In this document: one piece after another, positions 41,379 through 50,314 of the stretch
How the letters are laid out: each line of letters begins with the position of its first letter
Position numbering within the stretch: position 1 is the stretch's first letter
Assembly: GCA_023440965.1 (NCBI GenBank)
Contig: JAEZRC010000007.1
Coordinates: 124,001-188,000 of the forward strand
DNA: 64,000 nt
DNA from: Bacillota bacterium
GTDB taxonomy: Bacteria > Bacillota > Clostridia > Oscillospirales > Ruminococcaceae
Reading direction: 5' to 3'
Translations under genes and position numbers: made by a program
The notes under the pieces: generated by a model
What the model saw: only the letters and a program-made list of their open reading frames with translations
What the model was told of the DNA's origin: nothing
Databases searched by the model: none

Positions 41379-42680
41379 ATGAAGATTTTTTATTATACTT
41401 TTGGATGTAAGGTAAATCAATATGAGACTGAAAATATTATGCAGAATTTTACAAACAAAGGTTTCGACACTACTGACGCAATAAGTGATGCAGATATATT
41501 TGTAATCAATACCTGTACTGTTACATCAATGTCCGATAGCAAAAACAGACAGCTTATTCATAAAATCAAAAGGATTAAACCTGATTCAATTATTGTTCTT
41601 ACTGGATGCTTCCCACAGGCCTTTAAAGATGAAGCAGAAAAAATGCATGATATTGATATTATAACAGGCTCAAGCAATAAAAATGATATTCCAAGATTTG
41701 TTGAGGAATTTTTACTACACCATACAAGAATAATTGAAATAAATAAACATACAAAAAATGAAAAAATTGAGCCTATGAAAAATGAAAAATACACAAACAA
41801 AACACGAGCTCATATTAAAATACAAGATGGTTGTGATCAGTATTGCACATACTGTATTATTCCATATTCAAGAGGCCATATACGTTCAAAGCCACTTGAT
41901 GAATTAAAAGAAGAAGTTATAGTACTCGCTGATGCCGGTCATAAGGAAATTGTTCTTGTCGGTATCAATCTTTCCTGCTATGGCAGAGAATATGGATATA
42001 GATTAGTTGATGCTATTGAAACTGCCTGTTCTGTTTATGGCATTGAACGAGTAAGGCTTGGATCTCTTGAGCCTGAATTAATAAGTGATGATGATATAAA
42101 AAGAATGTCAGCACAGCAAAAATTATGTCCTCAATTTCATCTTTCACTTCAAAGTGGTTGCGATAAGACATTGAAAGCAATGAACAGAAAATATAATACT
42201 AACGAATACGCAGAAATAGTCGCTAAATTAAGAAATGCTTTTGAAGATTGTGCTATTACTACAGATATTATGGTCGGCTTCCCAGGGGAAACTGACGAAG
42301 ATTTTGAAGAATCATTGAATTTCGCAAAAGAAATTGGATTTGCAAAATCTCATATATTCCCCTACTCAATCCGTGAAGGTACTATTGCGGCAAAACGACC
42401 TGACCAGATAACAAAAGCAGTCAAGGAACACAGAGCAAAGCTTATGGCTGAAGTAACTGATAAATCTCATTTTGATTTCTTATCAAAAATAGTTGGTAAA
42501 ACTGTTTCAGTTCTTGTAGAAACTAAAAAAGATGACGGATATTACAAAGGTTACACCAAAAACTATGTTCCAGTTAAAATAATGTCACAAAATATCGAGA
42601 AAGGTTTGAAAAGTTCCATTATTTATGTTAAAATATTAGGGTTACAAAATGACTGTTGCATTGGTGAAATTTCAGATTAA
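41379..42680 (+). CDS. mtaB: tRNA t6A37 methylthiotransferase MtaB
   Basis: MtaB converts t6A to ms2t6A at position 37 of ANN-decoding tRNAs. It has the UPF0004 domain with three cysteines (TFGCKVNQYE, INTCTVTS, TGCFPQ). The radical SAM motif is CDQYCTYC, and a C-terminal TRAM-like domain follows. Length is 433 aa. purL starts 18 bp downstream, so the two are probably cotranscribed. Confidence 0.93.
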   Translation: MKIFYYTFGCKVNQYETENIMQNFTNKGFDTTDAISDADIFVINTCTVTSMSDSKNRQLIHKIKRIKPDSIIVLTGCFPQAFKDEAEKMHDIDIITGSSNKNDIPRFVEEFLLHHTRIIEINKHTKNEKIEPMKNEKYTNKTRAHIKIQDGCDQYCTYCIIPYSRGHIRSKPLDELKEEVIVLADAGHKEIVLVGINLSCYGREYGYRLVDAIETACSVYGIERVRLGSLEPELISDDDIKRMSAQQKLCPQFHLSLQSGCDKTLKAMNRKYNTNEYAEIVAKLRNAFEDCAITTDIMVGFPGETDEDFEESLNFAKEIGFAKSHIFPYSIREGTIAAKRPDQITKAVKEHRAKLMAEVTDKSHFDFLSKIVGKTVSVLVETKKDDGYYKGYTKNYVPVKIMSQNIEKGLKSSIIYVKILGLQNDCCIGEISD

Positions 42681-42698
42681 TAATAAGGAGCGTAAAAA

Positions 42699-45600
42699 AT
42701 GTCCGTATTTCGTATTTATGTTGAAAAGAAGCAACAATTCGCAGTAGAGGCAAAGTCTGTTTTTAATGACATTAAAACAGCTTTGAAGCTTGATGGACTC
42801 AATGGTATCAGAATTATTAACAGGTATGATGCTGAAAAAATTACTGAACAGGATTTTAATCTTGCTATCCCAACAGTTTTTTCTGAGCCTTCTGTAGATA
42901 ATATATATTATTCAATACCAAAACTGAAAAGTGATGAAAGAGTTTTTGCTGTTGAATACCTACCTGGTCAGTTTGATCAGCGTGCTGATTCTTGTGCACA
43001 ATGTATTTCTTTACTTACACAGGCTGAAAGACCTACTGTTAAATCAGCAAAAATCTATATAGTTTCCGGTAATATAACAACTGATGAATTTTCATTTATA
43101 AAATCATATCTTATCAACCCTGTTGAAAGCCGTGAAGCTACCCTATCTGAATTTGATACGCTTGACATACAATACGAAATTCCAACAACTATTGAAACTA
43201 TTGACGGTTTCATATATTATTCGGAAGAAGATCTAAAGAACTTTCTAAATAATTATGCCCTTGCAATGGATCTTGATGATTTAAAATTCTGTCAAGATTA
43301 TTTTAAGAATACAGAAAATCGCAATCCTACAATAACTGAAATCAGAATGATTGACACATATTGGTCTGATCACTGTCGTCATACAACATTTTCAACTATA
43401 ATTGATGAAGCTGATATAAAATCAAGCTATATTCAGGATGCATATAACCAATATATTGAAGCACGCAAAGAGCTTTATGTCGGCAAGGATAAGCCAGTTA
43501 CTCTAATGGATCTTGCTGTTATCGGTGCAAAAAAGCTTAAAAAAGATGGTTTACTTAAAGCACTTGATGAATCTGAAGAAATCAACGCATGCTCAGTAAA
43601 AATTAAAGTTGATGTTGATGGTCAGGATGAAGATTGGCTTTTAATGTTTAAGAACGAAACTCACAACCACCCTACTGAAATTGAACCTTTTGGTGGTGCT
43701 GCTACTTGTCTTGGTGGGGCTATCCGTGATCCACTTTCCGGTCGTGCTTATGTGTATCAGGCAATGAGAGTTACAGGTGCTGCTAATCCGCTTGTACCTG
43801 TTGAAGATACTATCCCTGGCAAGCTTCCACAGAGAAAAATCACTGTTGGCGCTGCACAAGGTTATAGCTCATATGGAAATCAAATTGGTCTTGCAACAGG
43901 TCACGTTAGTGAAATTTATCATCCTGGCTATGTCGCAAAAAGATTAGAAATCGGTGCTGTTGTTGGTGCTGCTCCTGCTAAAAATGTACGTCGTGAAGTT
44001 CCTTGTCCTGATGATGTTGTTATTCTCCTCGGTGGCAGAACTGGACGTGACGGCTGTGGTGGTGCAACTGGTTCATCAAAATCACATACTTCTGAATCAT
44101 TGACACAGTGTGGTGCTGAAGTTCAAAAAGGTAATGCACCTGAAGAAAGAAAGCTTCAGCGCTTATTTAGAAATCCCGAAGTAACACAGATGATAAAGCG
44201 TTGTAATGACTTTGGTGCTGGCGGTGTTTCTGTTGCTATCGGTGAGCTAACAGACGGACTTATTATTAATCTTGACAAAGTACCAAAAAAATATGACGGC
44301 CTTGATGGTACTGAAATTGCTATTTCAGAATCACAGGAAAGAATGGCTGTTGTTATCGATAAAAATGACATAGAAAAATTCATGGCTGAAGCAGCTAAAG
44401 AAAACCTTGAAGCTACTCTTGTTGCAGTAGTAACAAAAGAACCAAGATTAAAAATGAACTGGAATGGCAAGCAGATTGTTGACTTGTCAAGAGAATTTCT
44501 TAACTCAAATGGTGCTGAAAAGCATACAACTGTTAAAGTCGATAATCCTGTTCTTATTTCAAAATCACCTCTTGAAAATACTGCTGACAGTTGGTTTGAT
44601 ATGGCTTCAAACCTTAATATATGCTCACAAAAAGGTCTTGTAGAAAGATTTGACTCAACCATCGGTGCAGGTACAGTGCTTATGCCTTTCGGTGGTATAA
44701 ATCAAAAGACACCAACACAGGCAATGGCTGCTAAAATACCAGTTCTTCACGGAAATACTGATACATGTTCGATAATGGGATGGGGCTTTAATCCTTTTGT
44801 CAGTGAAAAGAGCCCATACCATGGTGCAATGCTTGCTGTTATTGAATCAATTGCTAAAGTTGTTGCTACTGGTGGTAGTTATAAGCAATGCTGGCTCACC
44901 TTCCAGGAATTTTTTGAAAGAACACAGAATAACCCTGAACGTTGGGGCAAGCCTTTTGCTGCACTTCTTGGTGCTTATAAGGCACAAATTGAGCTTGGCT
45001 GTGGCGCTATTGGTGGCAAGGACTCAATGTCAGGTACATTTGAAAATATTGATGTTCCACCAACGCTCGTTTCCTTTGCTGTATCTACTTCTTCAAGTGG
45101 CAATATCATTTCCCCTGAATTCAAAAAAGCAGGTTCTCAGGTAATTCTCATAAAACCTGAATATGACAAGAATATGTTACCTGATTTTAATAGTGTTAAA
45201 GCTTGCTTTGATAAGGTTGAGAAGCTTATTGCTGAAAAGAAAGCAAAATCAGTCTGGACACTGTCTTCAGGTGGTATTTCAGAAGCTATAGCTAAAATGA
45301 GCTTTGGTAATAAAATCGGATTTACATTCACTGATACTATAACAGATGCTGAAATGTTCCAGTACTATTACGGTGCATTTGTTATTGAACTTGATAAAGA
45401 CACTGAAACAGATGAAAGAGTCATTGGTTTTACTACTGATGATTATACCGTATTTACAGGCACTTATACAGTTGACCTTAATGAACTTGAAAAAGCATGG
45501 GAATCTAAACTTGAACCTGTATACCCTGTCAAAGCAAAAGATACTCAGGCAACAGCTAATAAATATAGCTATGAATGTCAAAAGAGAAAAACCACATCAA

Positions 45601-46412
45601 TAAAGATTGCAAAACCAAGAGTTCTCATTCCTGTATTCCCTGGCACAAATTGTGAATATGATACAGCAAGAGCTTTTGAAAAAGCAGGTGCTATTCCTGA
45701 AATATTTGTTGTAAGAAACCTTACTGCTTTAGCAATTGAGGAATCTGTAAACGGATTTGAAAGAGCAATTAAGAATTCACAGATAATTATGCTTCCTGGC
45801 GGATTTTCCGGTGGTGACGAGCCTGACGGTAGTGGCAAATTCATTACAGCATTCTTTAGAAATCCATGTATTAGTGAAGCTGTTCACGAGCTTCTCAAAA
45901 AGCGTGATGGCTTGATGCTTGGTATCTGTAATGGCTTCCAGGCACTTATAAAGCTTGGACTTGTTCCTTATGGTAAAATTATTGATATGAAGGATACTTC
46001 CCCTACACTTACATTCAATACAATAGCAAGACATCAATCAATGATGGTAAATACAAGAATTGCTTCAAATAAGTCACCTTGGCTTATGAATACAGATGTT
46101 GGTGATATTCATAGTATTGCTATTTCACACGGTGAAGGTAGATTTATTGCTCATCCTGAACTTATTAAAAAACTTGCTGAAAATGGACAAATTGCAACAC
46201 AATATGTTGACCTTAATTGTGAACCAACAATGGATATTTCATTCAATCCAAACTACTCAATTGATGCAATTGAAGGTATTACCTCACCTGACGGAAGAAT
46301 TCTTGGTAAAATGGGGCATAGCGAGAGAAAAGGTACTGATATATGTAAGAATGTTCCTGGCAATAAGGATCAGTTTATATTTGAAAGTGGAGTTTCCTAT
46401 TTTGCTGATTAA
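42699..46412 (+). CDS. purL: Phosphoribosylformylglycinamidine synthase (single-chain PurL with PurQ domain)
   Basis: The enzyme makes FGAM from FGAR, ATP and glutamine in purine synthesis. The 1237-aa chain has an N-terminal PurS-like part, two AIRS-like halves (WSDHCRHTTFST, KNETHNHPTEIEPFGGAATC) and a C-terminal class I glutaminase. The glutaminase region runs from PVFPGTNCEYDTARAFEKAG to GICNGFQALIKLG with its nucleophile Cys. This is the fused large type found in Clostridia and Proteobacteria rather than the split PurSLQ of Bacillus. The gene ends at a strong bidirectional terminator. Confidence 0.96.
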   Translation: MSVFRIYVEKKQQFAVEAKSVFNDIKTALKLDGLNGIRIINRYDAEKITEQDFNLAIPTVFSEPSVDNIYYSIPKLKSDERVFAVEYLPGQFDQRADSCAQCISLLTQAERPTVKSAKIYIVSGNITTDEFSFIKSYLINPVESREATLSEFDTLDIQYEIPTTIETIDGFIYYSEEDLKNFLNNYALAMDLDDLKFCQDYFKNTENRNPTITEIRMIDTYWSDHCRHTTFSTIIDEADIKSSYIQDAYNQYIEARKELYVGKDKPVTLMDLAVIGAKKLKKDGLLKALDESEEINACSVKIKVDVDGQDEDWLLMFKNETHNHPTEIEPFGGAATCLGGAIRDPLSGRAYVYQAMRVTGAANPLVPVEDTIPGKLPQRKITVGAAQGYSSYGNQIGLATGHVSEIYHPGYVAKRLEIGAVVGAAPAKNVRREVPCPDDVVILLGGRTGRDGCGGATGSSKSHTSESLTQCGAEVQKGNAPEERKLQRLFRNPEVTQMIKRCNDFGAGGVSVAIGELTDGLIINLDKVPKKYDGLDGTEIAISESQERMAVVIDKNDIEKFMAEAAKENLEATLVAVVTKEPRLKMNWNGKQIVDLSREFLNSNGAEKHTTVKVDNPVLISKSPLENTADSWFDMASNLNICSQKGLVERFDSTIGAGTVLMPFGGINQKTPTQAMAAKIPVLHGNTDTCSIMGWGFNPFVSEKSPYHGAMLAVIESIAKVVATGGSYKQCWLTFQEFFERTQNNPERWGKPFAALLGAYKAQIELGCGAIGGKDSMSGTFENIDVPPTLVSFAVSTSSSGNIISPEFKKAGSQVILIKPEYDKNMLPDFNSVKACFDKVEKLIAEKKAKSVWTLSSGGISEAIAKMSFGNKIGFTFTDTITDAEMFQYYYGAFVIELDKDTETDERVIGFTTDDYTVFTGTYTVDLNELEKAWESKLEPVYPVKAKDTQATANKYSYECQKRKTTSIKIAKPRVLIPVFPGTNCEYDTARAFEKAGAIPEIFVVRNLTALAIEESVNGFERAIKNSQIIMLPGGFSGGDEPDGSGKFITAFFRNPCISEAVHELLKKRDGLMLGICNGFQALIKLGLVPYGKIIDMKDTSPTLTFNTIARHQSMMVNTRIASNKSPWLMNTDVGDIHSIAISHGEGRFIAHPELIKKLAENGQIATQYVDLNCEPTMDISFNPNYSIDAIEGITSPDGRILGKMGHSERKGTDICKNVPGNKDQFIFESGVSYFAD

Positions 46413-46416
46413 TATC

Positions 46417-46446
46417 AAGAGCGGTAATTATACGATTACCGCTCTT
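46417..46446. terminator. Bidirectional terminator after purL
   Basis: A perfect 12-bp stem AAGAGCGGTAAT/ATTACCGCTCTT with a 6-nt loop lies between purL (+) and the convergent small secreted protein gene (-). Confidence 0.9.
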
Positions 46447-46746
46447 TTATCCTGTATAGTCTTCAATTGCCTGTTTTAATTGATTTGCGTCAAGAATGAG
46501 AATTCCCTTTTTTAATTCCGCCTGATCTTTTTCTGGTAATACTTTAGAATTGAATTTTATTGAATGAAATGGGCTTTGAAGATTGTCTGTCTTATAAATA
46601 TTCAAAAAGCCATTTTCTACAATAATAACATATCTATACTCATATCTTGGGATACTCTCAGCTTTACTTTTGATTGTCGCACTGCAAAGCATACATAATA
46701 CTATAGCAGTAAAAGAAACTATTAATTTTTTTACCTTTTTTTTCAT
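46447..46746 (-). CDS. Small secreted protein with BofC C-terminal-like domain
   Basis: The 99-aa product starts with a basic stretch and hydrophobic core (MKKKVKKLIVSFTAIVLCML), a likely signal peptide or anchor. The rest, with YRYVIIVENGFLNIYKTDN near 37 and QLKQAIEDYTG at the end, resembles the BofC C-terminal domain found alone in many clostridial exported proteins ('...YILKEYNGKLAVF...IEDYT'). BofC itself controls sigma-K processing in Bacillus; that role cannot be carried over. The start at 46746 follows GAGG; longer starts would hide the signal peptide. Confidence 0.68.
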   Translation of the reverse strand: MKKKVKKLIVSFTAIVLCMLCSATIKSKAESIPRYEYRYVIIVENGFLNIYKTDNLQSPFHSIKFNSKVLPEKDQAELKKGILILDANQLKQAIEDYTG

Positions 46747-46844
46747 ATACATCCTCACTTTTGGGTATAATAGGTATGGCTTAATGAATATTGTATGCAA
46801 TTTAATAAGGTTTATACATTTTATATTTTTTTACTTTGATATGC

Positions 46845-46873
46845 TTAACTTTTCTTATAAAATATGGTATAAT
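46845..46873 (+). promoter_or_regulatory. Sigma-A promoter of the class A PBP gene
   Basis: TTAACT (46845-46850), a 17-bp spacer and a perfect TATAAT (46868-46873) lie 29 bp before the start codon. Confidence 0.75.
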
Positions 46874-46902
46874 AAAAAAATGCCAATAAAGGAGGTATAC
46901 TT

Positions 46903-49089
46903 ATGAATAAAGGACCTGCTAAAAAGAACTCAAAGCGCAAACCGAAGGGTTCTTCAGCAAAAATAAGTAAACTTAAAGTTGCAAAAAAGACTTTAAGAAT
47001 TATCGGCACGACATTATTGTCTGTTTTTCTTGTAATAATTATTACAGTATCAATTCTTTCAACTGCACTTACAGTTTATGTACTTAAATTTATGGATAAC
47101 TCATCTTTAGTAACACTTGATGACCTTGATCTGAGTTATGCTACAATTCTATATGCCAAAGATGAAAAAGGAACCGATACACCTATTTATACCCTTTCAG
47201 GAGGAAATAAATGTGTATGGGTTGATATTGAAAAGGTTCCTCAGCACGTTCAGGATGCTTTTGTATTTGCAGAAGATGCAAGATTTTATTCACATGAAGG
47301 TGTTGATTTTAAAAGAACATTTGCAGCATTTGCAAACTATGTATTCAATTTCTGGGGAAATGCACAGGGTGGATCAAGTATTACACAACAGCTAGTTAAA
47401 AACATTACTCACGATGATGAACAAAAAGCTGATCGTAAGATAAGAGAAATCTTCTCCGCACTTAATATGGAGAGGAACTACACAAAGACTGATATTCTTG
47501 AAGCATATATGAATATCTGTCCTTTTTGGTACAATATGACTGGTATTCAGACAGCTGCTAATTTCTACTTTAATAAGGATGTTTCACAACTTACGCCTGC
47601 TGAAGCAGCAAGTATAGTATCAATTACTAAAAATCCAAGATACAACAATCCAATCAATTACCCAGAAAACAATAAGAAAAGACAGCACTATATTCTTTCT
47701 CAGATGTACAAATACGGATCAATTTCATCTGAAGAATATGAGGCGGCTTTAAAAGAAAAGCTTAATTTTGTAGGTAATAATAAGGTTGATACAGCAGATA
47801 AACCTCAGACAAGCAATGTTTCTTCATACTTTGTTGATGCTGCTTTAGATCAGGCTCAGCAAATTATCAAAGATAAATATGGCTTGAAAGATAAAACTGA
47901 AGCATTGACAAAGCTCCGTACAAATGGATACAGAGTATATACAACAGAGAAAATTAACTTTCAATCAACTCTTGAAGCAAAATTCAAAGATCCTAAAACA
48001 TTCTCATACAGAACATTAAAAGACCCACCGCAGGCTGCTACAGTAATGATGGACTACAAAGGTAACGTACTTGGCATCGTCGGCGGTATTGGTGAAAAAA
48101 CTGAATCACTCGGTTTTAACCGAGCAACTGATGCTGAACGTTCGCCTGGTTCATGTATTAAGCCACTAGCTTCATACGGTCCAGCAATTGAAATGAATAG
48201 AATCCATTGGTCATCAACAATGATTGACCAGCCACTACAAGTATTCAACCCTAAAACAGGTAAAGTAGAAGATTTCACTTGGACAAATGATAAAGGTGAA
48301 AAAAAACCATGGCCTCAGAACTATGAAAAGAATTATACAAAAGCACAAAACTTCACGTATTTTTATTTACAACATTCAAAGAATACAGCCGCAGCTTATC
48401 TAATTGAAGATGTTGTTACTCCAAAGGGTGCATACGACTTTTTAAAGAATAATTTCCACCTTTCTTCCCTTATTGCTTCTGATATGGACAGAGCACCTAT
48501 GGCATTAGGTGCTCTTGGTCACGGAACAAAACTTATTGAGCTTGTTGCTGCATATCAGGCGTTCGGTAATCTTGGTAAATACTATTCACCAACATTCATT
48601 ACAAAAATAACTGATGCTGAAGGAAATATTATCTATGATCACCAGTATAAGCAACAGAAAGCTTTATCAAGTGATACTGCTTATGTAATGAACAGAATGA
48701 TGAAAAGGGTTGTTGACTACGGAACAGCCGTTGGTGCTAACAGTGGATTTAACAACATTGAGCTCGTCGGAAAAACAGGTACATCTATGGATAATAATGA
48801 CTTGCTGTTTGTAGGATGCTCACCTGATTACGTTGCGGGAATATGGTATGGTTATGATAAACTTAAAGACACAAGCAACACATATTACACGTCATCAAAG
48901 GTATGGAATAATACTTATAGAAGTATTTTCAATACTGGTACAAAGAAATCCTTTACTGCAGATCCAAACGTAGAAGCAATAAAATTCTGTAAAAAGACTG
49001 GCTTGCGTGCTGGTCCTAACTGCACTGATGTAGATATAGGATATTATAAAAAATCTTTTGAACCTGCTATGTGCCCAGGTGATCATTAA
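46903..49089 (+). CDS. Class A penicillin-binding protein (PBP1A-type)
   Basis: This is a bifunctional peptidoglycan synthase. A Lys/Ser-rich cytoplasmic tail is followed by one membrane segment (about 35-65). The GT51 domain has FAEDARFYSHEGVDFKRT with the catalytic Glu, then QGGSSITQQLVKN. The transpeptidase domain has SCIK (PGSCIKPLA), SKN (HSKNTAA) and KTGTS (VGKTGTS), all intact. Length is 728 aa. A THUMP methyltransferase gene follows after 19 bp, probably in the same transcript. Confidence 0.95.
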   Translation: MNKGPAKKNSKRKPKGSSAKISKLKVAKKTLRIIGTTLLSVFLVIIITVSILSTALTVYVLKFMDNSSLVTLDDLDLSYATILYAKDEKGTDTPIYTLSGGNKCVWVDIEKVPQHVQDAFVFAEDARFYSHEGVDFKRTFAAFANYVFNFWGNAQGGSSITQQLVKNITHDDEQKADRKIREIFSALNMERNYTKTDILEAYMNICPFWYNMTGIQTAANFYFNKDVSQLTPAEAASIVSITKNPRYNNPINYPENNKKRQHYILSQMYKYGSISSEEYEAALKEKLNFVGNNKVDTADKPQTSNVSSYFVDAALDQAQQIIKDKYGLKDKTEALTKLRTNGYRVYTTEKINFQSTLEAKFKDPKTFSYRTLKDPPQAATVMMDYKGNVLGIVGGIGEKTESLGFNRATDAERSPGSCIKPLASYGPAIEMNRIHWSSTMIDQPLQVFNPKTGKVEDFTWTNDKGEKKPWPQNYEKNYTKAQNFTYFYLQHSKNTAAAYLIEDVVTPKGAYDFLKNNFHLSSLIASDMDRAPMALGALGHGTKLIELVAAYQAFGNLGKYYSPTFITKITDAEGNIIYDHQYKQQKALSSDTAYVMNRMMKRVVDYGTAVGANSGFNNIELVGKTGTSMDNNDLLFVGCSPDYVAGIWYGYDKLKDTSNTYYTSSKVWNNTYRSIFNTGTKKSFTADPNVEAIKFCKKTGLRAGPNCTDVDIGYYKKSFEPAMCPGDH

Positions 49090-49108
49090 CAACTGAAAGG
49101 TATTTAAT

Positions 49109-50224
49109 ATGGAATCCATAAGATATTCTTGTCCATGTCATTTTGGTCTTGAAAGCGTACTGACATTTGAAGTAAAAAAAATTGGTGGAACAGATATTAA
49201 AGTGACAGATGGGAAAGTAAATTTCTCTGGAGACTTATCAATGATTGCAAAAGCAAATCTCTGTCTTTCTACCGCTGAACGTGTTCTCATCGTTCTTGCA
49301 GAATTTGAGGCACATTCATTTGAGGATCTTTTCCAGAATGTGAAGGCCATTCAACTTGAAAATTATGTAGCAAAGAATGATGCATTCCCTGTTAAGGGGT
49401 ACTCGCTTAATTCACAGCTTCATAGTGTTCCTGACTGTCAGTCAATTATTAAAAAAGCTTGTGTAGAACGATTAAAATGCAAATATAATATTAACTGGTT
49501 TGAAGAAACCGGTGCGCTTGTTCAGATTCAATTCAGCATCCTTAAGGATAATGTCTGTATATTTATTGATACTACTGGTACTGGCCTTCACAAGCGTGGA
49601 TATAGACGTAATTCAAACGATGCACCAATAAAAGAAACTCTTGCTGCTGGAATTATTGACCTTGCAAGAGTAAGGCAGAATAGTATTATTGGCGATCCAT
49701 TCTGTGGTTCTGGAACATTCCTGATTGAATCAGCTTATAAGGCATGTAATATTGCGCCAGGTCTCCGAAGAAAGTTTTCTGCAGAAAGCTGGGGCTTTGT
49801 ACCTAAAGAAATATGGATTGAAGAACGAAATAATTGCTTATCACAGATTAATAAAACTGCAGAATTCAAGGCTTTTGGATTTGATATTGACGAAGATTGC
49901 ATTGATTTAAGCTTGGATAATGCAAAAAAAGCAGGTGTAGGCAGCAAAATTGAAGTAAGTAAAGCTAATATTACACAATACAAGCCTGTTGAAAATTCAA
50001 TTACAATGTGCAATCCTCCATACGGAGAAAGGCTTCTTGAAATTAAACAAGCTGAAGATCTTTACAAGATAATGGGTCAGGTCTTCTCCCCTAGCTCAAG
50101 CAACCCTTGTTATATAATTTCACCTCATGAAGAATTTGAGAATTTCTTCGGTAAGAAAGCTGACAAGAAGCGAAAACTGTATAACGGAATGATAAAATGT
50201 AATTTGTATATGTATTTCAAATAA
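49109..50224 (+). CDS. THUMP-domain class I RNA methyltransferase (RlmL/YpsC-like)
   Basis: An N-terminal ferredoxin-like plus THUMP region (about 1-160) is followed by a Rossmann methyltransferase with the SAM loop DPFCGSGTFLIES and the N6-adenine/guanine-type motif NPPYGERL. These features match the RlmL N-terminal/YpsC family, which makes m2G in 23S rRNA. Length is 371 aa. The exact target base is inferred from family only. It ends in a perfect 15-bp stem terminator. Confidence 0.9.
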   Translation: MESIRYSCPCHFGLESVLTFEVKKIGGTDIKVTDGKVNFSGDLSMIAKANLCLSTAERVLIVLAEFEAHSFEDLFQNVKAIQLENYVAKNDAFPVKGYSLNSQLHSVPDCQSIIKKACVERLKCKYNINWFEETGALVQIQFSILKDNVCIFIDTTGTGLHKRGYRRNSNDAPIKETLAAGIIDLARVRQNSIIGDPFCGSGTFLIESAYKACNIAPGLRRKFSAESWGFVPKEIWIEERNNCLSQINKTAEFKAFGFDIDEDCIDLSLDNAKKAGVGSKIEVSKANITQYKPVENSITMCNPPYGERLLEIKQAEDLYKIMGQVFSPSSSNPCYIISPHEEFENFFGKKADKKRKLYNGMIKCNLYMYFK

Positions 50225-50228
50225 TAAT

Positions 50229-50261
50229 AAAATGAGCTTACATTAAATGTAAGCTCATTTT
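50229..50261 (+). terminator. Terminator after the THUMP methyltransferase gene
   Basis: A perfect 15-bp stem AAAATGAGCTTACAT/ATGTAAGCTCATTTT with a TAA loop. Confidence 0.9.
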
Positions 50262-50277
50262 ACTTATCAAAATAAAT

Positions 50278-50300
50278 AACCGGAGTAAAATACTCCGGTT
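50278..50300 (-). terminator. Terminator after the IspH-S1 gene
   Basis: A 10-bp stem AACCGGAGTA/TACTCCGGTT with a 3-nt loop is followed on the minus strand by TTATTTATTTT. It faces the preceding terminator from the convergent unit. Confidence 0.85.
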
Positions 50301-50314
50301 TAAATTATTAATTT